From NCBI GenBank assembly GCA_023630585.1, contig CM042542.1, positions 25,928,510 through 25,992,509 of the forward strand: a stretch of DNA of 64,000 bases, in the 5' to 3' direction. Below, piece after piece: positions 35,368 to 49,284 of this stretch (positions are counted from its first letter, which is position 1; each line of letters opens with the position of its first letter). The translations under genes and the position numbers were made by a program. This DNA is from Cranoglanis bouderius (taxonomy: Eukaryota > Chordata > Actinopteri > Siluriformes > Cranoglanididae). Under the pieces are notes generated by a model. It was not told the origin of the DNA. It made no database searches and saw only the letters and a list, made by a program, of their open reading frames with translations.

Positions 35368-36634
35368 TATATCAGTAGGGGTGTGCATGTTTTGTTGATT
35401 AATGCCAGTCATGCCACTGTTACATTTATGGCTGCTGAGATTTCACTTGTTTAAAATAAGGGCTCCAGTCCCCGGAGACATTTTTACTGAATGCACCTTT
35501 TAAAAACTTGTTTCCAGACTTTACCAGGTCATGTTAACCTGACGGTTTCATTGTTGTTTAATGTTGACAAAATAAACTATTTAATTGTATTGTGTTTTAG
35601 TTGTATGATTTGTGATAAAAGTATAATAAATGCACAGAGAAAATGATTACGTTTATTTGGTAACATTTGTCAAAAGAAAATTAGCAGCATTTTCATACTT
35701 ATAGTGAGTAATATAACTTCATACAACTAAGTAACTGAAATGTCAAACAGACATAACCAAGTAAGTCATGGACAGTCATTTTTTAGGCAAATTGCACTTA
35801 TTTATTTGTTATAAATCAGATAAAAGTGTTCATTTGATTGAGAAGAGTGCCAGAAAAGGTGGTTTAATAAATTCAACCACATCAGTCGTTAAAAACGTCC
35901 TCTAACGACAGTGTCCATGGACCATGTATAAACTTTAAACATTTAGTTTTTTTTCATCCTAGGGCTCTGTTCTCTTAATACATCGTCAAGGGGTATGTTA
36001 TGCAACACGGTGTCAAATTTGGGGCATCTTGGACCTCTGGGTGCGAGATGTCGATGGGTGTGCATTGTCTAGTGTCCAGCAGTTTGTCCCTGGTAAAAGT
36101 TATCCGACAAATGTGACTAAAGATAAGACAAACAAACAATAAAAACAGAAACACTGAGGAGCTCCAAACTGAGGTTATGAAACATCTAGAGTTCTTCATG
36201 ACAAACCTAGATGTGAAATGTATTATAATATGCTTGTATAACAATGTGTAGAGGTCTGTTTAAATTCAGACTTGTTAAAACATTGATAATAATCTGTAAT
36301 CCTTGTTAATAAATGATACCTTTATAAATATTTACCATGGATTTTCTGCAGTAATATTGTAGTGACCATGACTATAGTAAACCTGACTGTAATAACCATG
36401 TTATTTTCTTTTAAGCAGAAAGCAAGGTTTTAATAGTTACCCATAGTTTTACTACATCATTACTGTAGTATCCAAGAATAATAGTACCTAAATAATATGT
36501 ATGGTTAATTCTTGCGGTTTTATGTGTTTTATAGTTAATCATTTTTAAAGGGTAATTAAAGTGCATAAAAATATATTGTGTTTTTGTAGAACACAGTAAA
36601 TATCGGTATCTTATAGGCGAACATTGTCACAGTG
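35368..36634. other. Mostly unannotated; weak LINE-like trace
   Basis: The minus strand at 36140-35990 reads ICRITFTRDKLLDTRQCTPI, which resembles an (R)IxYTRxxLL motif seen at the start of some fish LINE proteins. The evidence is weak. The remainder is AT-rich with nothing recognised. Confidence 0.25.
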
Positions 36635-37145
36635 AGGTTGACCTTTGACCTTTTTGATATAAAATGTCAGCACGTCATCATTTTACCCTATTAGATATTT
36701 GTGTGAAATTTAGTCATAATTAGCATATAAATTCTTGAGTTGAAATTCTTGAGGCCAAAAAAAGTGTTTTGTGAAATCACAAAGACCTTGACCTTTGACC
36801 TCAAATTCTAATCTGTTCATCCTTGAGTCCAATTGGACATTTGTCCAGATGAAATTCCCTCCAGCTGTTTCTGATATATCAATATACCAAAATCTAATCA
36901 GTTTATCTTTGAGTCCATGTGAACATTTGTACCAAATGTCAAGAAATTCCCTTGAGGCGTTCCTGAAATATTGCATTCACAAGTTGAATTATGGCCAAAA
37001 TCGGGATTTGTCACCTTGACCTTTGAACTTTGCTCTCCAAATCCTGTTCAGTTCATCCTTGATTCCAAGTAAACATTTGTGACTAATTTGAAGAAATTCC
37101 CTTAAGGCATTCTTGAGATATCGCGTTGACTGTATATGGGCGCAG
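36635..37145 (+). repeat. Dispersed repeat with about 3 diverged units and DR1 motifs
   Basis: Three diverged units share TGACCTTTGACC..., TTCATCCTTGAGTCCAA, GAAATTCCCTNNNGGCNTTC and TGAGATATC blocks, a repeat type common in fish genomes. TGACCTTTGACCT occurs at 36639-36651 and 36789-36801, and TGACCTTTGAACT at 37018-37030. Confidence 0.65.
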
Positions 37146-37409
37146 TGAATGTGGAACGACACTAGGGGCGATAGAGAGCAAAATGTGTGTGTATGCAGGG
37201 GACGGACACACACTGATTTGTGTATTTTTTTTTTCCATTTTAACATCTATCTGAGGACCTCTCTAAAACTTAGAGAGAAGCCTATAAATAGCCACTGGAG
37301 GCCATTACAGTGAAAATAAAGTGAGGACCGGCCTAAATGTCCTCACTTTGTAAAAACGTCCTCACTCCAAAGGTTAATAACTGTCACTGGTCCTCACAAA
37401 GATAGCCAT

Positions 37410-37469
<60 letters not shown>

Positions 37470-37470
37470 C
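37146..37470 (+). repeat. Unclassified fish repeat ending in (CA)n
   Basis: TGAGGACC and GTCCTCAC motifs recur in both orientations (37250-37400), ending in a pure CA run at 37417-37466. Looks like a known class of dispersed fish repeat but I cannot name it. Confidence 0.5.
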
Positions 37471-38114
37471 AAAATCACAGTGAACTTCACAGGACAAGTT
37501 CTGTCTCATATTGACTTCTCACTTTAACATTTCCTCTTTTTAATCAGGGAAATGTGAGAGTGTTTTGGTTATAATTATAAAAAATAACATCTCTAGAGTT
37601 CATCAATGCAACTGTCAATCAGTTAATACATTATGATGAATACTGTATGATCAGTGCTATGTGTTCTTCTGCAGTCAATAATAATTTTGCACATGACATG
37701 TAGAAATCCTTCTTAACCTCTAAATAGAATTGAGGCTATATAATTTCATCCAAAACTAAAATTTATCCATATTAAAGTTTAATTAAGAGTTTAAATCACA
37801 TCATTTCAACACACCTCGGACATTGTCACTGATTGTCTGTTACTAATTACGGCTACACTAACAGGACAGACACTAAATCATATGAATTATATGTAAATTA
37901 AAATTGCTTTTTCATGTGTTGTCAACAAAATTCAGTAAAAAATCCAAATTTCAAAAAGTCCAAAATTTTATAAAACATGTTTTTATTTTTTATTTTTGGT
38001 AGATTCATGACGTCTGAGTAGTCTGGATGTCTTAGTTGTGTGCTTTCTTTGTCAGATGTCATTTATTAAAATTCAGAAAGCAACTGTGTTGTAGGAAACG
38101 TCTCGTGTTGTCAC

Positions 38115-38175
38115 ATACAGTCAATGTCATAATTATTGGCACCCATAATGATAATATAAAAAGTGATATCACATG
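38115..38175 (+). mobile_element. Tc1-like terminus remnant
   Basis: ACAGTCAATGTCATAATTATTGGCACCC resembles the start of a Tc1 family terminus, seen here without its transposase. Confidence 0.4.
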
Positions 38176-38297
38176 CAATGAGTGATGGAAAAAGGTTTTA
38201 CCCAAAGGTAGAGAATAGATCAGAGTGCGCCCTCTGCTGGTCATCCAGATTTTCTCAAGCATTTATTTCTTAAAAAGAAGAACAAGAGGAAGAGGAG

Positions 38298-38334
38298 AAG
38301 AAGAAGAAGAAGAAGAAGAAGAAGAAGAAGAAGA
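38298..38334 (+). repeat. (GAA)n microsatellite
   Basis: Pure AGA run. 37471-38114 before it and 38335-40785 after it hold no gene or repeat I can support. Confidence 0.9.
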
Positions 38335-40783
38335 ATGACGGTATTTATCAATGACCAATGGACTAGTGGACTGAATGTGGTGTTCTAGAAGAGCGAGCAC
38401 TGAGTGTTTGACACTCCTGCTTTATCTCACCGATGCATTTCCACCTCCTCAGCACAGGTAAGTTTGCTCAGGTGCAGCTTGTGTTTCAGGTGGCCAATAT
38501 TCAATATCCTGCCCTCATCCATTCACATCACATCTGAAAGAATGCATGCATGCATGAAGTCACTTAGTTTCCATAGCAACGAGCGACCTGCACACGGAAA
38601 CTGATCTTCACAAGTACAGTGAGTTACTGGATAAAATTGCAGCCTAAGGCCTTTTCTGTGACCTCTAAGTGGAGGATCATCCATGCACCTTACAGGCAGA
38701 CACAGACAGCCTCATTTATCATTTATCAAGCTGGACAGTAATTAATTCATTTGTAAATTGTTCATTCTCATATTTCCCTCCTGAGGTTTTCTGTATAAGG
38801 AGACTCACTAATATGAACCTCCACTGATCGGCTTCAAATTGCATAATTGTCGATGAGTTACTGTGATTTTCAATAATCGCTGTTAAGTTTAATACGGAGA
38901 AAACAACCATACCAGCTGTACCACCGATCTGTTGTTGTCAAATGTGATAGAACAAAAAAGCTGATAAAATATATAAAACATTGAGCAACGCAGTTTTCTC
39001 CATCGAATGTCATAGCCACATCAGAGCTACACAACACTCCATAACATCTAACCACCAGGTGTCAGTGTAGAGCTCTAAAACCAGTGTTACCATGCACAGA
39101 GGACACGTGCTTACTGGGCCTTTAATGTTTCCACTAAACATCTTATGATCCATGATTTGATTGTGTACTTTGATTGATGTACTTCCTTCTGAAACAGGAA
39201 GTCAGAGTGGCAACGTGTCGACTGATTTACACAACAGCCAATAGCATTCGAGATACACCGTACCACACCGACGTCCAATCTAAACACACCTGACAGCAAG
39301 GTAGCTGAATGTGCAGAACAACGAAGAGTTTATAATAAGAGTCCAAGAGTAAAGAGTTTTTTTCAGCTGTGGAGGATTCCTCACCGCCGCCTTCACCCCA
39401 CACCTGTCCACTTTAACCAGGACTACTTTAATAATAGACGACAAGACGGCATCTGCGTGTGTATTTGGATCTATGATGTATGTGTTCGAGGTGAAGCCTA
39501 GCGTCAGCGATGCCAATGGTAACGGAGAGCCGCAGGGTCTGACGCGTCTGAATGGGAGATAAAATGATATTACTGACTCTTACTTATGGAGACGGGGTAT
39601 AAACACTGAATCACATTCTCTATCAGTCTGAGGAAGAAACATTCCGACACTGAACATCTCTGAGTCGGTTAAACACTCCGAGTCAGTAAAAGTCACAAAG
39701 CTCCGCCCACTTCCACATGAATAAACTCCAAACATTTATTCACAGTTGGAAAAGGGAATAGTACGTGTGAAGACATGCGGACAAAAACATACCAATGAAC
39801 CGGGTTTACTGCTAACGAGCTGCTACTGTAGAGTAAGACACGCCCCCGGGGGTGGGGTATATACATTCTAGAGAGCTTTTAATTGGACAAACTCAAGACG
39901 AGTACAGGATGAGTCATCAAAAAAATGTTAATTCTTTTCCTGGAAGTGACAAATTATCAAATTAAAATTTCTAAACTATTTTATGTATTCATTTCTGGAC
40001 ATAATGTTATATTGGTGTCTAATGCATTAAGAAACAGGTACAAAAAGCTATGAAACACTGATTTTAACTTCAGGGGCGGTTTATCTATAACATCATCATT
40101 GCTTGGTTATTTTTGCTTCTTCCTGAAATGACAAGATGAAAAGGAACTGATCAACACTAGTACAGGTTCCATATCTTCTCTCATCCCTCCTGCTTTCAAC
40201 AACTTCCTCAGATTGTGTACATCCCAACCCACATCTAAATTAATCCAATATCTCACCGTGGTTCTGTGTCTGCTTCCAATTACACCCTTCACTCCATCGA
40301 CGTCTCAGTTCCACACTATATACACACGGCCGATGTTTTAGGAGGTTCCTGGAACTGACAGGTTTCCTGCAGAAAGGCGTGAGGTTACATCGCCAGGCAG
40401 CTCTATCTTCTCCGAGCAGTAATCTGTACCTGCTGTGAAATCTGACTTGGATCCAGTATGTATATTTAATGGTGCATGAATCCAAATCAAATGATTCCTC
40501 TTTCTTTTTTTGTGAGAGTGTGAGAGACGAGGAGCTGTTTCAGGAACACAATCTGACTTCTTCTCATTTCAGTTATCCAAATGTAAACTGATTGACAGTT
40601 TAATGTTCATTGGAAACTACAGTAAACCACCTCGTAACTTAAACCTGCGACTTTTCTGCCCAAACCAAATAACATGATACTTCTTTGGAGGATTATGCCG
40701 TTATATTCATTAGAGAAGATTTACACAATCTGGTCCTTTGTTGAACCACTTGGACATTCACTACTACAGCAGGATTTAATATT

Positions 40784-40785
<2 letters not shown>
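38335..40785. other. No recognised gene
   Basis: Only short, unsupported open frames. A CATG-type run near 38550 and generic AT-rich DNA are all I see. Confidence 0.4.

Positions 40786-40787
<2 letters not shown>

Positions 40788-40873
<86 letters not shown>
40788..40873 (+). repeat. (TA)n microsatellite
   Basis: Pure AT run of about 86 bp. Confidence 0.95.
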
Positions 40874-40877
<4 letters not shown>

Positions 40878-41159
40878 TTCAAATATAAAACAAGTAAATT
40901 ATTAGATAGAAAGTACATTTAAATTGTATATAAAATTATAAGATCATGACTAGAAATGATTACAGAACAAAGTAATACTTACAGCCTTATCATATTGATT
41001 CAGACAGTGTCATTTCTGTACACTATCCAAATATTAGAGATAAAAAAATTAAATTTGCGATTATCAGCTGAACTGAATCAATAGGCTGAACTGCTGTTAA
41101 TTGCAGTAAAGCAGTTCAAAGTGTTTTTGATATTATTCTTAAATAAAATATTCCAATTA

Positions 41160-41400
41160 AATTGTTTCCCAATTTTTCAATGAGCATTTTAACAGAATCT
41201 TTTTCCTGTCATTTTTTTAATTCTAATTTTCCTCTTGCACTTCTGTATTTTTGCACATTCTTGTCATATGAACACTACTGCTGTTATATTTCTATTTCTG
41301 CTGTCTGTGTTTATAACATTATATTCATAATATCATGCTGCTATAACACTTCAATTTCCCCATGAGAGATTAATAAACATTTATCTTATCTTCTCTTATT
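41160..41400 (+). mobile_element. LINE 3' end (L2/Rex-like), second copy
   Basis: Ends CAATTTCCCCATGAGAGATTAATAAA followed by an ATCTTATCTT tail; read here as CAATTTCCCC then ATTAATAAA. Same type of terminus as at 5640-6010. No coding sequence. Confidence 0.55.
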
Positions 41401-42199
41401 TTAATTATTATTTTAAAATGCTTTGTGGATCCATTTCCTTCATGAAATTAACAGCTATTAGCTCTTCATCTCTAGAGCCACTAATTAGTGAGTTTTATTA
41501 ATATTCAGGTGTCGTTGTTGTTGGGGTTTTAAACACTTCAAGCCCCGGATCTTTATGCAAATGTTATTTGTGTTAATATTTTCTTTAATATTAATTACAT
41601 CCTTTTTGTTGTTGGTAGTGGGACACTGTTTTATTAATGCTGCACCCCAGGAAGAGCGAAGAACGCACACGTGGTCACGTTGTCATGTGGTCACCTTCTT
41701 TCATGAAGAGCCTCCACCATTACCAGAACAGGAATCATCTGCACTAGGGAAGTGACCGATAGTTCGGGGTCGTAACAACCGACACGTACCACATGATAGC
41801 CATTAAAAAGAGCCTTTCAGTAGCTTTCAATCTACACCAGCCCCAATTTTAGCTCTAATTCTGGCTAAAATGTTTTCCTCTATGGCTTCAGATCAGACAT
41901 TGTAGAACAGATCAGAATGGTTGTTCACACTGAGGTGGTAAGAAAATACTCTCATTCCTTCTTATGGGAAAGTTAAAGACAGTATGAAAGTTAAAGTCCC
42001 GGATTTTGCTAATTTTGTACACCACCATACTGATATGAAAGTGCCCACCAGACCTGTTCCTGGAGATCTACCTTCCTGCAGGTTTCATCTCCAACCAAAA
42101 TCTAATATATATCTAATCTGATATCAAAATCTAATACATATGTATATATGTATATAATTGTTATATCCATATATAATATTGTGTATTGTATTTATTTTC

Positions 42200-42209
42200 T
42201 ATTAAATTC

Positions 42210-42288
<79 letters not shown>
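42200..42288 (+). repeat. (AT)n microsatellite
   Basis: Pure AT run of about 89 bp. 41401-42199 and 42289-43100 on each side hold nothing I can name; ACATGGCGGC at about 42491 is a lone YY1-like site. Confidence 0.95.
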
Positions 42289-42290
<2 letters not shown>

Positions 42291-43101
42291 TCTTAGAGAG
42301 CAGAGGTCCGGTTTCATGAGCTCTGTTCACCTGATGGAAAATGAGGGTTTATAAGGTGTTCATTTCATGTTTAAATGATCAGATATGAGAAAGTATTTGA
42401 TGTGATGTTGTAGTTAACCATGAGTTTGAGTTATTAGTGTGTTAAATGAAGTTTATTTGAGTGGTAATGGGTGAATAGTATACTGCGTCACATGGCGGCG
42501 TGAAGTGTGTGCATCGCGTGTGAGAAATGTGTTAGCGGCTAAGGGGCTAACATTCATTAACTATATTGCGATTTATATATACGGATAGATAATGATATAT
42601 ATTTTGGAGTTATGAATATGATGGATGTTATATTGAAGGAATGAGATGCTGTGTGTTCTCTGATTAACTACCTGTGTATTTAAAATATTTAGTGGTTAAC
42701 AGGCAATGCAGAGCATCGCATCGCAGATAACTGCCTGTTTGTTTATGTGTTTTACTACTCAGAGAGCAGAGGCACTGAAATTAAATCACCCGTGATAAAA
42801 ACCAGCTTTGTGTGGAAACTTCTTTTTTTTTTTTACATCACAAAGATGAACACAACGCAGAGGAACAGCCGCTACACATGCTTCAGTCGCCATCTCTTGT
42901 TTTGGGTTCAGCTGTGGACCTACAGTAGTTGAAGCCCTTATGCATCGTTTTCATGATTACAGGGATGAATCCTACTTTGGAGGACTCTGGAAAGATGCCT
43001 TAAATACTGCTGAATAATGCAATGTTGAGACTAAACCAATTCCAAAATGAAAGTCAAAATCTAGCATAAAGCTCCAAGGATACAGCACAATGGCTTATTA
43101 G

Positions 43102-43640
43102 GTGTGTTCTGAGATTACAAAGTACACTTTTCACACCGGTATATTCTACCCTGTTCTCGATAGTATGCTGAGTGAGCTAAACCAACCAATCTCTAAACAA
43201 AACTGTGAAATTATGATGGGAATCCAAGTGTTAAATCCCAAAAGTGCCATTTTCTGCCAAGAGGAAGCACTCTTTCCATTTGTCTCTACTTATGAATGCA
43301 ACACTGAAGACCTCAGACATGAAATTCATCAAATGAAATGAATTCTGGAGAGGAAAGTGCAAGCTGGCATACAGAAAAACACTAGTGTAGTAGAAAGAAG
43401 TATTCCATGGGCTTGTTGTGCAACATTGCAGTTACCAAACCTGTGAGTACAGCTGCATGTTAACGCAGCTTCTCCACTCTCAAGCTGGTTAAAACTTACC
43501 TGCGTTCAAACATGGATGATGATAGACTGAGCAGTCTAAGTGTGGAGTCATCGCAAGCAAAGTCCTTGATCCTAATGAGTTTGTGAATATATTTGCTTTA
43601 AACCACAACAATCACAGAATCCAGTTGATGTAAGTTATAA
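43102..43640 (+). mobile_element. hAT transposase C-terminal fragment
   Basis: The plus strand reads GIFYPVLDSMLSELNQPISK, IMMGIQVLNPKSAIFCQEEA and NTEDLRHEIHQMK. After frame shifts comes a block corresponding to the hAT dimerisation domain (MDDDRLSSL-like, then LNEFVNIFALNHNNHRIQ). This is the KIAA1586/ZMYM1-like hAT type. Stop codons and shifts make it inactive. Confidence 0.7.
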
Positions 43641-44322
43641 ATGAAGATAGTGTGGTTTGTCTTTGGTTTAAACCACAACAATCACAGAATCCAGTTGTAA
43701 GTGATAAAAGCTTAATTTGTTTTGATGACAAATTGTAAGTCAGACTTTCACTTAATATAAATTCTCATTTGAAATCAGTACAGAGTTGCCAGGCTTTTGT
43801 GGTCCTTTTTAAATGATGTTTTTGCAGCTTTGGGAGATATTACATTTACTCTGAAACCAGAAATCATATTAAAGATTTGACTGATTAAATATATTATGAT
43901 GTTGACTTTCAGATCCTATGTAGTTATTTGCTCTAACAGCACCATAAGTTAACCTGAACATTTTTAACATAATGACTTTCTTTCATGAAACACAAAAGGA
44001 TATGTTAGGCATAATATTAATCTCAAGTCACCATGACTGAGGTTAACGTTCTGCCTTAGATCTCCTTGGGTTTGAAGAAAGTAACTCATACAGGCTTGGA
44101 ACAATATGAAACTGGTGTAAACGGTGATATAATTTTCATTTGTGTGTGAATAAACAGATCAATTAATTATTGACGCTTCTACTGGGCACCTAAAATAGCC
44201 TAGTATTTTAAGGTTGAACACAATTTTTGTTTGTATAATGACATTTTCAGTGCCACCTGACTGGCCTACACTGCGCTACGGATCAACATCATCTCTCTCA
44301 ACTCAACAAAAAGTGAGTTGTG

Positions 44323-46383
44323 ATGAAGAAAACTATGGATTTGAAAGGATTTGTGCCGGATGTGAAGAACTGGACTCTGGGTGAGATCGCCTGTGCTGCG
44401 GAGCTGCTCGTGCTCTCTGCCGGTGCGGGTTACTGTGTTTACCGCCGCTTGCGGAGAGGAAGCGCTCCTCCTGACCACACTCAGCCTCCTCACGGTAGGA
44501 GGAGCTTCAGTCGGTCATGTGACTTTACAGTCTAATGTTATCTACCTTACAAGTGATCTTGTGTGTCGGTGTGAATTAGCTTAATGCTAGTTACCGTGCT
44601 AGCGAACTTGGCTAGTGGTTTATATTACACATTACAATCAGTTGATGAGCTTGGCTTAAGAATTTAGTTTATTTCCATAGTATAATGTTTACCCCATTAG
44701 CAGGTCACTTTTATCAACCCTGGCTACTGGTTTTACACTAAATTGTGCTTAGCTAACACTAAATAGTGATTTTAGCCTGTTAGCATGGTAAACTTTGTTA
44801 CGGAAGTGTGTTGTCTACTTAGCGATCTCAGCTAATCATTTATACAGTGTCATAATGAGTATAAAGGTAGTTCGCTTGCTGAACTCGGTTAAAGGCTTGT
44901 GTAATAATTCCACAGTATAATATTTATATAGATTTGGGAGATGGACAGGAGGTTTTAGAGAGTTTAATCATGTCACCTGTACAGTGAATTTACACAAGCT
45001 GACTACTAATGCTGTGGTTTGTCTGCTTCTTTACAACGAGAAGTTAACTAGCTAACTGTTAGGTTTCCCCTTGTCTAGTTCTCGTTACGCGGCAAGGAGT
45101 AGCGAGTGGCATACTTCCGCATTCCATTGCGCGCATTCCAGCGCTATTAAAAAATTCTCCGATGGATGATTTGTTCATGAACTCATGTTTTGTTTACCTC
45201 TGCCATGTGTACTCATGTTTTCATTCACGTCATGTCTCCGCCTCCTGTGTTTCCCCATGTGTGTTTGTTTTCGTTTGTGTCATGTCTCCGCCTCCTCATT
45301 TGTTCATGTATTGATGTCAGGTGTAAGTGATTTGGACATGTGTTTAAATACGCCACTCCGTTTCCGCTTCGGCGCGGAGTATTAGCTTTAGCCTAGCTTT
45401 AGTTTAGTTTAGCTTTTTTCCCGTGGTTTCCAGATCACCTTCTAGCCGTGCGCGCTTATTTCCTTAGCTCGTAGTTCGTGGTTTCCAGACCACCGCCTAG
45501 CCTAGCGTATATCTCCCTGTGTTTTCCGGATTTTCTACCAGTTGTGGATTACTGTGTTTCTCATTTGGATTACTTCTACATTTTTTGGATAACGGTGACA
45601 TTTATGTTGGATGGAGTCTTTTATGTTTGTTATTGTCTGAACTGTTCCTAATAAACTGACCACTTTCCCCTGCAAATGCATCCTGCTTCTCACCTTTACC
45701 CCACGGGTCGTAACACTAACTCTCAAACTTTCAGGGTTATTAACGTTTAACCATTAATAGGAAAGGAGAGAAAAATGACCAGCTTCTCTCTCTGTCTAGT
45801 TTTTTTTAACCTCTCTCTCTCTCTCGTTCAGACCTGTGTTCATTTAGAAATTGGTAAATAAAATGTGTTTTAGTTGAAAAAACCTCTACTTGCCAACACT
45901 AAAGTATGATCTCTGTGTGGGGAAACTCTGGTCTAATATTCGCTACACTGATAACAAACCTGTCTACTTAGCTTGGTAGCTAACATTAAGATAAAAATTG
46001 AGCAGAGCTAAACATTACAATGAGTAGCTGGTAAAATATTCTCCTTTCTTATTAATGCTTAAACATGAATTATACAGTTTAACAGTTAGCTGAATGCTGG
46101 TGCACTTGAAAACATGGCTACCCATTTTAAGGTCTCAGCACAATACAATATTTATCCTAATGTTACTAACTAATAAACTTGGCTGTTGGTTTTAAATGTA
46201 CAATAGAAAATATTAGTTGTAAATGAAGTTGTAATTCTGAGTCACATAAAAGTAATTTATTGCAGAGCCTGAGGATGTGCTGGGAGAGTCAGTAGATCCT
46301 CCCTCTGTCCTCCAGGTATGTGTCAGTTAGAAAGTTATATTTTAACTACATTTGAGATATGTAGGCTACTTCTGTCTAAGTGT

Positions 46384-46419
<36 letters not shown>

Positions 46420-49248
46420 AGGTCATTGAGCCAAACCTGCAGTTGCTGCCCACCGAACCTCACCATGTACCTTCAGCTGTCGTTCAGGTATACAAACCTT
46501 CCATTTATTTACTAAAGTCGATCACTGAAGTTTCCAAGCAACAGAATGTTAGATGTGTTGGTATGAAACTGCTATGATATGAAGCACTTATGATCTTCAT
46601 GCTCTACTTTTCACAGCCTCTCAGTGCTGGTGAGCTGAGCAGCGCCTGGTGCAACGTTCAGTTCCTGTCTGCAGACTCCTTCAGCTTCCTGTCTGGGGTA
46701 TTCTACAGTCCTGCAGCTTAGATACACACACTCTCTCCTCTTTACAAGCTCTAATGTTTGGTTTTGTTTTTTTTATTTCTAGTCAGTGGACATTAGGAGA
46801 TACTTCCTCGGAATGATGAGGGCTCGAGAGAGTCGGCTCTCCTGGTTTAAAACCACCAAGACCCGGCACTTGGATCAGGAGGTGATCACGGTCTTTATAA
46901 CTCTGATGAAGAGAATTGACATTAATGATTATTAGATGAACATTTATGTGAAATAGATCTTGAGTTTTTGTAATTGTCATTTGCAGGGATTCCCTTATTA
47001 CACTGAAACTGAGGACTGTTTCACTGGCATACAGGTAAGAGATTATTCGTTGTAGCATCACAAAACCTTTGTTAATTGAAGTGACTTCAATTGATTTTGT
47101 TCACTTTAAATTGTTCTCTTAAGGGTGTATTTGGGAGGGTTACAGAATTGATTTCCTGTAACCGCATGGAGTCTGTCACTGAGCCACTTGAGGATTATGT
47201 GGTAAAATTATTACACTGTCATGATGTGTATGTAGATAGTAACTTATGGAATTTTGTCTGTTGTACATTTGTCTGTGGTGTCAATATTTGTTTTTGTCTT
47301 TTTTAATTAACAGCAACCCTTGAAAAAGGTGACCTGCACGTACCTGTATGTGGGTCCAGATGGTCAGGTGGACACCTCCACTTGGGTGGAGGAAAACAGT
47401 CATAACTCTCCCCACAGTGATTCAGAGAGTGAACCAGACTCTGAGGTAATTCTGTGTTTTAGACCTGATGTGTATCTATGCTGCTATTCCCCTGAATGGG
47501 ACTCTGTAAAATTTACTGTGGGAGATTTAATGATTTATTGCTAATGTGGCTTGCAGGAGAGTGAGGAGAGCCTTGCCTTTTTGGAGTTGGAGGTGCCCTT
47601 TATTAGGTACGATCCTCTTCACTGTTTTTATTGATGTAATGGTGTAATACATGTTTAACTAAGCATTTACACCTCTTGTTTCTTAGCTACCATCTTTCAG
47701 ACAGAGAGGTTACTGATATTGGACTGAAGCTGCGTGCTCTCCGTCAGGCGTTCTCTGTGAGTAAAACCTTTGTTTAGCTGCTGTTGTTACTCAGGTAAAT
47801 TACACTCTGCTTTAACTTATATTGTGTGCTGTCTTATATTCAGACTCTGCTTGCCAGCATCCACAACCAGAACTTTTTGTTTGTGGTTGGAAAGAAGATT
47901 GTGATGCGTCTGGCAGCAGCTAACAACCAGGTGACTTCAGAATGATGATAGTCTGTTTCATTTCTGTGCAAAATACTTTCAGTTACTGCTCCCCACAGTG
48001 TTGTAGTGATTAAATTGAGGGGGAAAAACAGGCAATGATGTAATGAAGACTATTTAAATAACTAGCATCAATACCTAATGTTCTGTTTAATAACAATCAC
48101 AGCCTGCACATTCTTAGGTTAAATATTAAAATAAAATGTCCATGATGAAGATGGCTCTGGGAAATGCAGTAGGTGGAAATTTGGCCCATGTAGTAAATTA
48201 TCTGTGCATCTTTAGTGATCTTTTGTGGAGTACTGGATAGAGGTCGACCGACTGATCGGTTTTGCCGATTAATTGTTCAGTTTGGATGTATATCTTTTAT
48301 TTACTTTAATATTTATTAATAGTTAATATGTATTGATATTTATTTCATTTTTTCATAGTACAGTCAGTACTCTTTATTTTTGTAATAAAGTTCAGCAGTA
48401 TTTTACTTTGAGTGTTATGTTTTCATTCAGTATCAATTTAAAAATGTTATGGGTTGATTAATCGGTTATCAGCAGGTACTGCACAACTTAGTTATCGGTA
48501 TCAGTAAAATCCTCTATGGGCCGACCTGTTGTACTGGACATGGTTAGGCTTACGTACTGCTTCGTTTTAGGGTTTAAAATGAGTAGCCAGAGTGAGTTAT
48601 AGAGATTGTTTTTGTTTGTTTTAACAGGATGTGGTTGGTGTGCAGCTGGCCTATGAGTCTTTGATTCGATTCCTGAGAAGGCCTTCCAATCAGGAGTGGA
48701 TTGTAACAGAGCTCTTCGGGGCCCAGGTAAGCTTGCAAATGGCCGTGTAAAATGACAGATTTGTAAATCTAAAAGATTTTGATTATATAGAAAACACGAC
48801 TCCAATATGTAAAGCGTATTTCTTTTTGTAACTTTTCTCCTCTGTGCAGCTCCACCATTACAACTTCATGGACGTGTTTTATGAGCTGCTTCTCTTCGGC
48901 TACTTCGTGAACGGCTCAACACCTGAGGCAGTAAGTGTCTTATCAGGAGATTTAAAAGTGATGCTTGAATGTAGTTTCAGAGCATGGTCTATTTTATCTC
49001 ATTTTGTTTTCCCATATTTTAACCCTGCTATGACACGGCTGTTTGTTGTCTTTGTTTCCTAAAGTTTGAGGGAGGATTGTTGGAGCGCATGTTTGCACTC
49101 ATCAGCATGTGGGACGTGGACGTGTGGGAGCCTGCAGCAGAGCTGTACTTCACACTGCTTATTGTAAGTGTTGAATATCTTCTGATGCCACAATGCACGA
49201 TACAATTCTCAGCATTGTATATTTAACTCAGTGACACTTTGTTGGATT

Positions 49249-49284
<36 letters not shown>

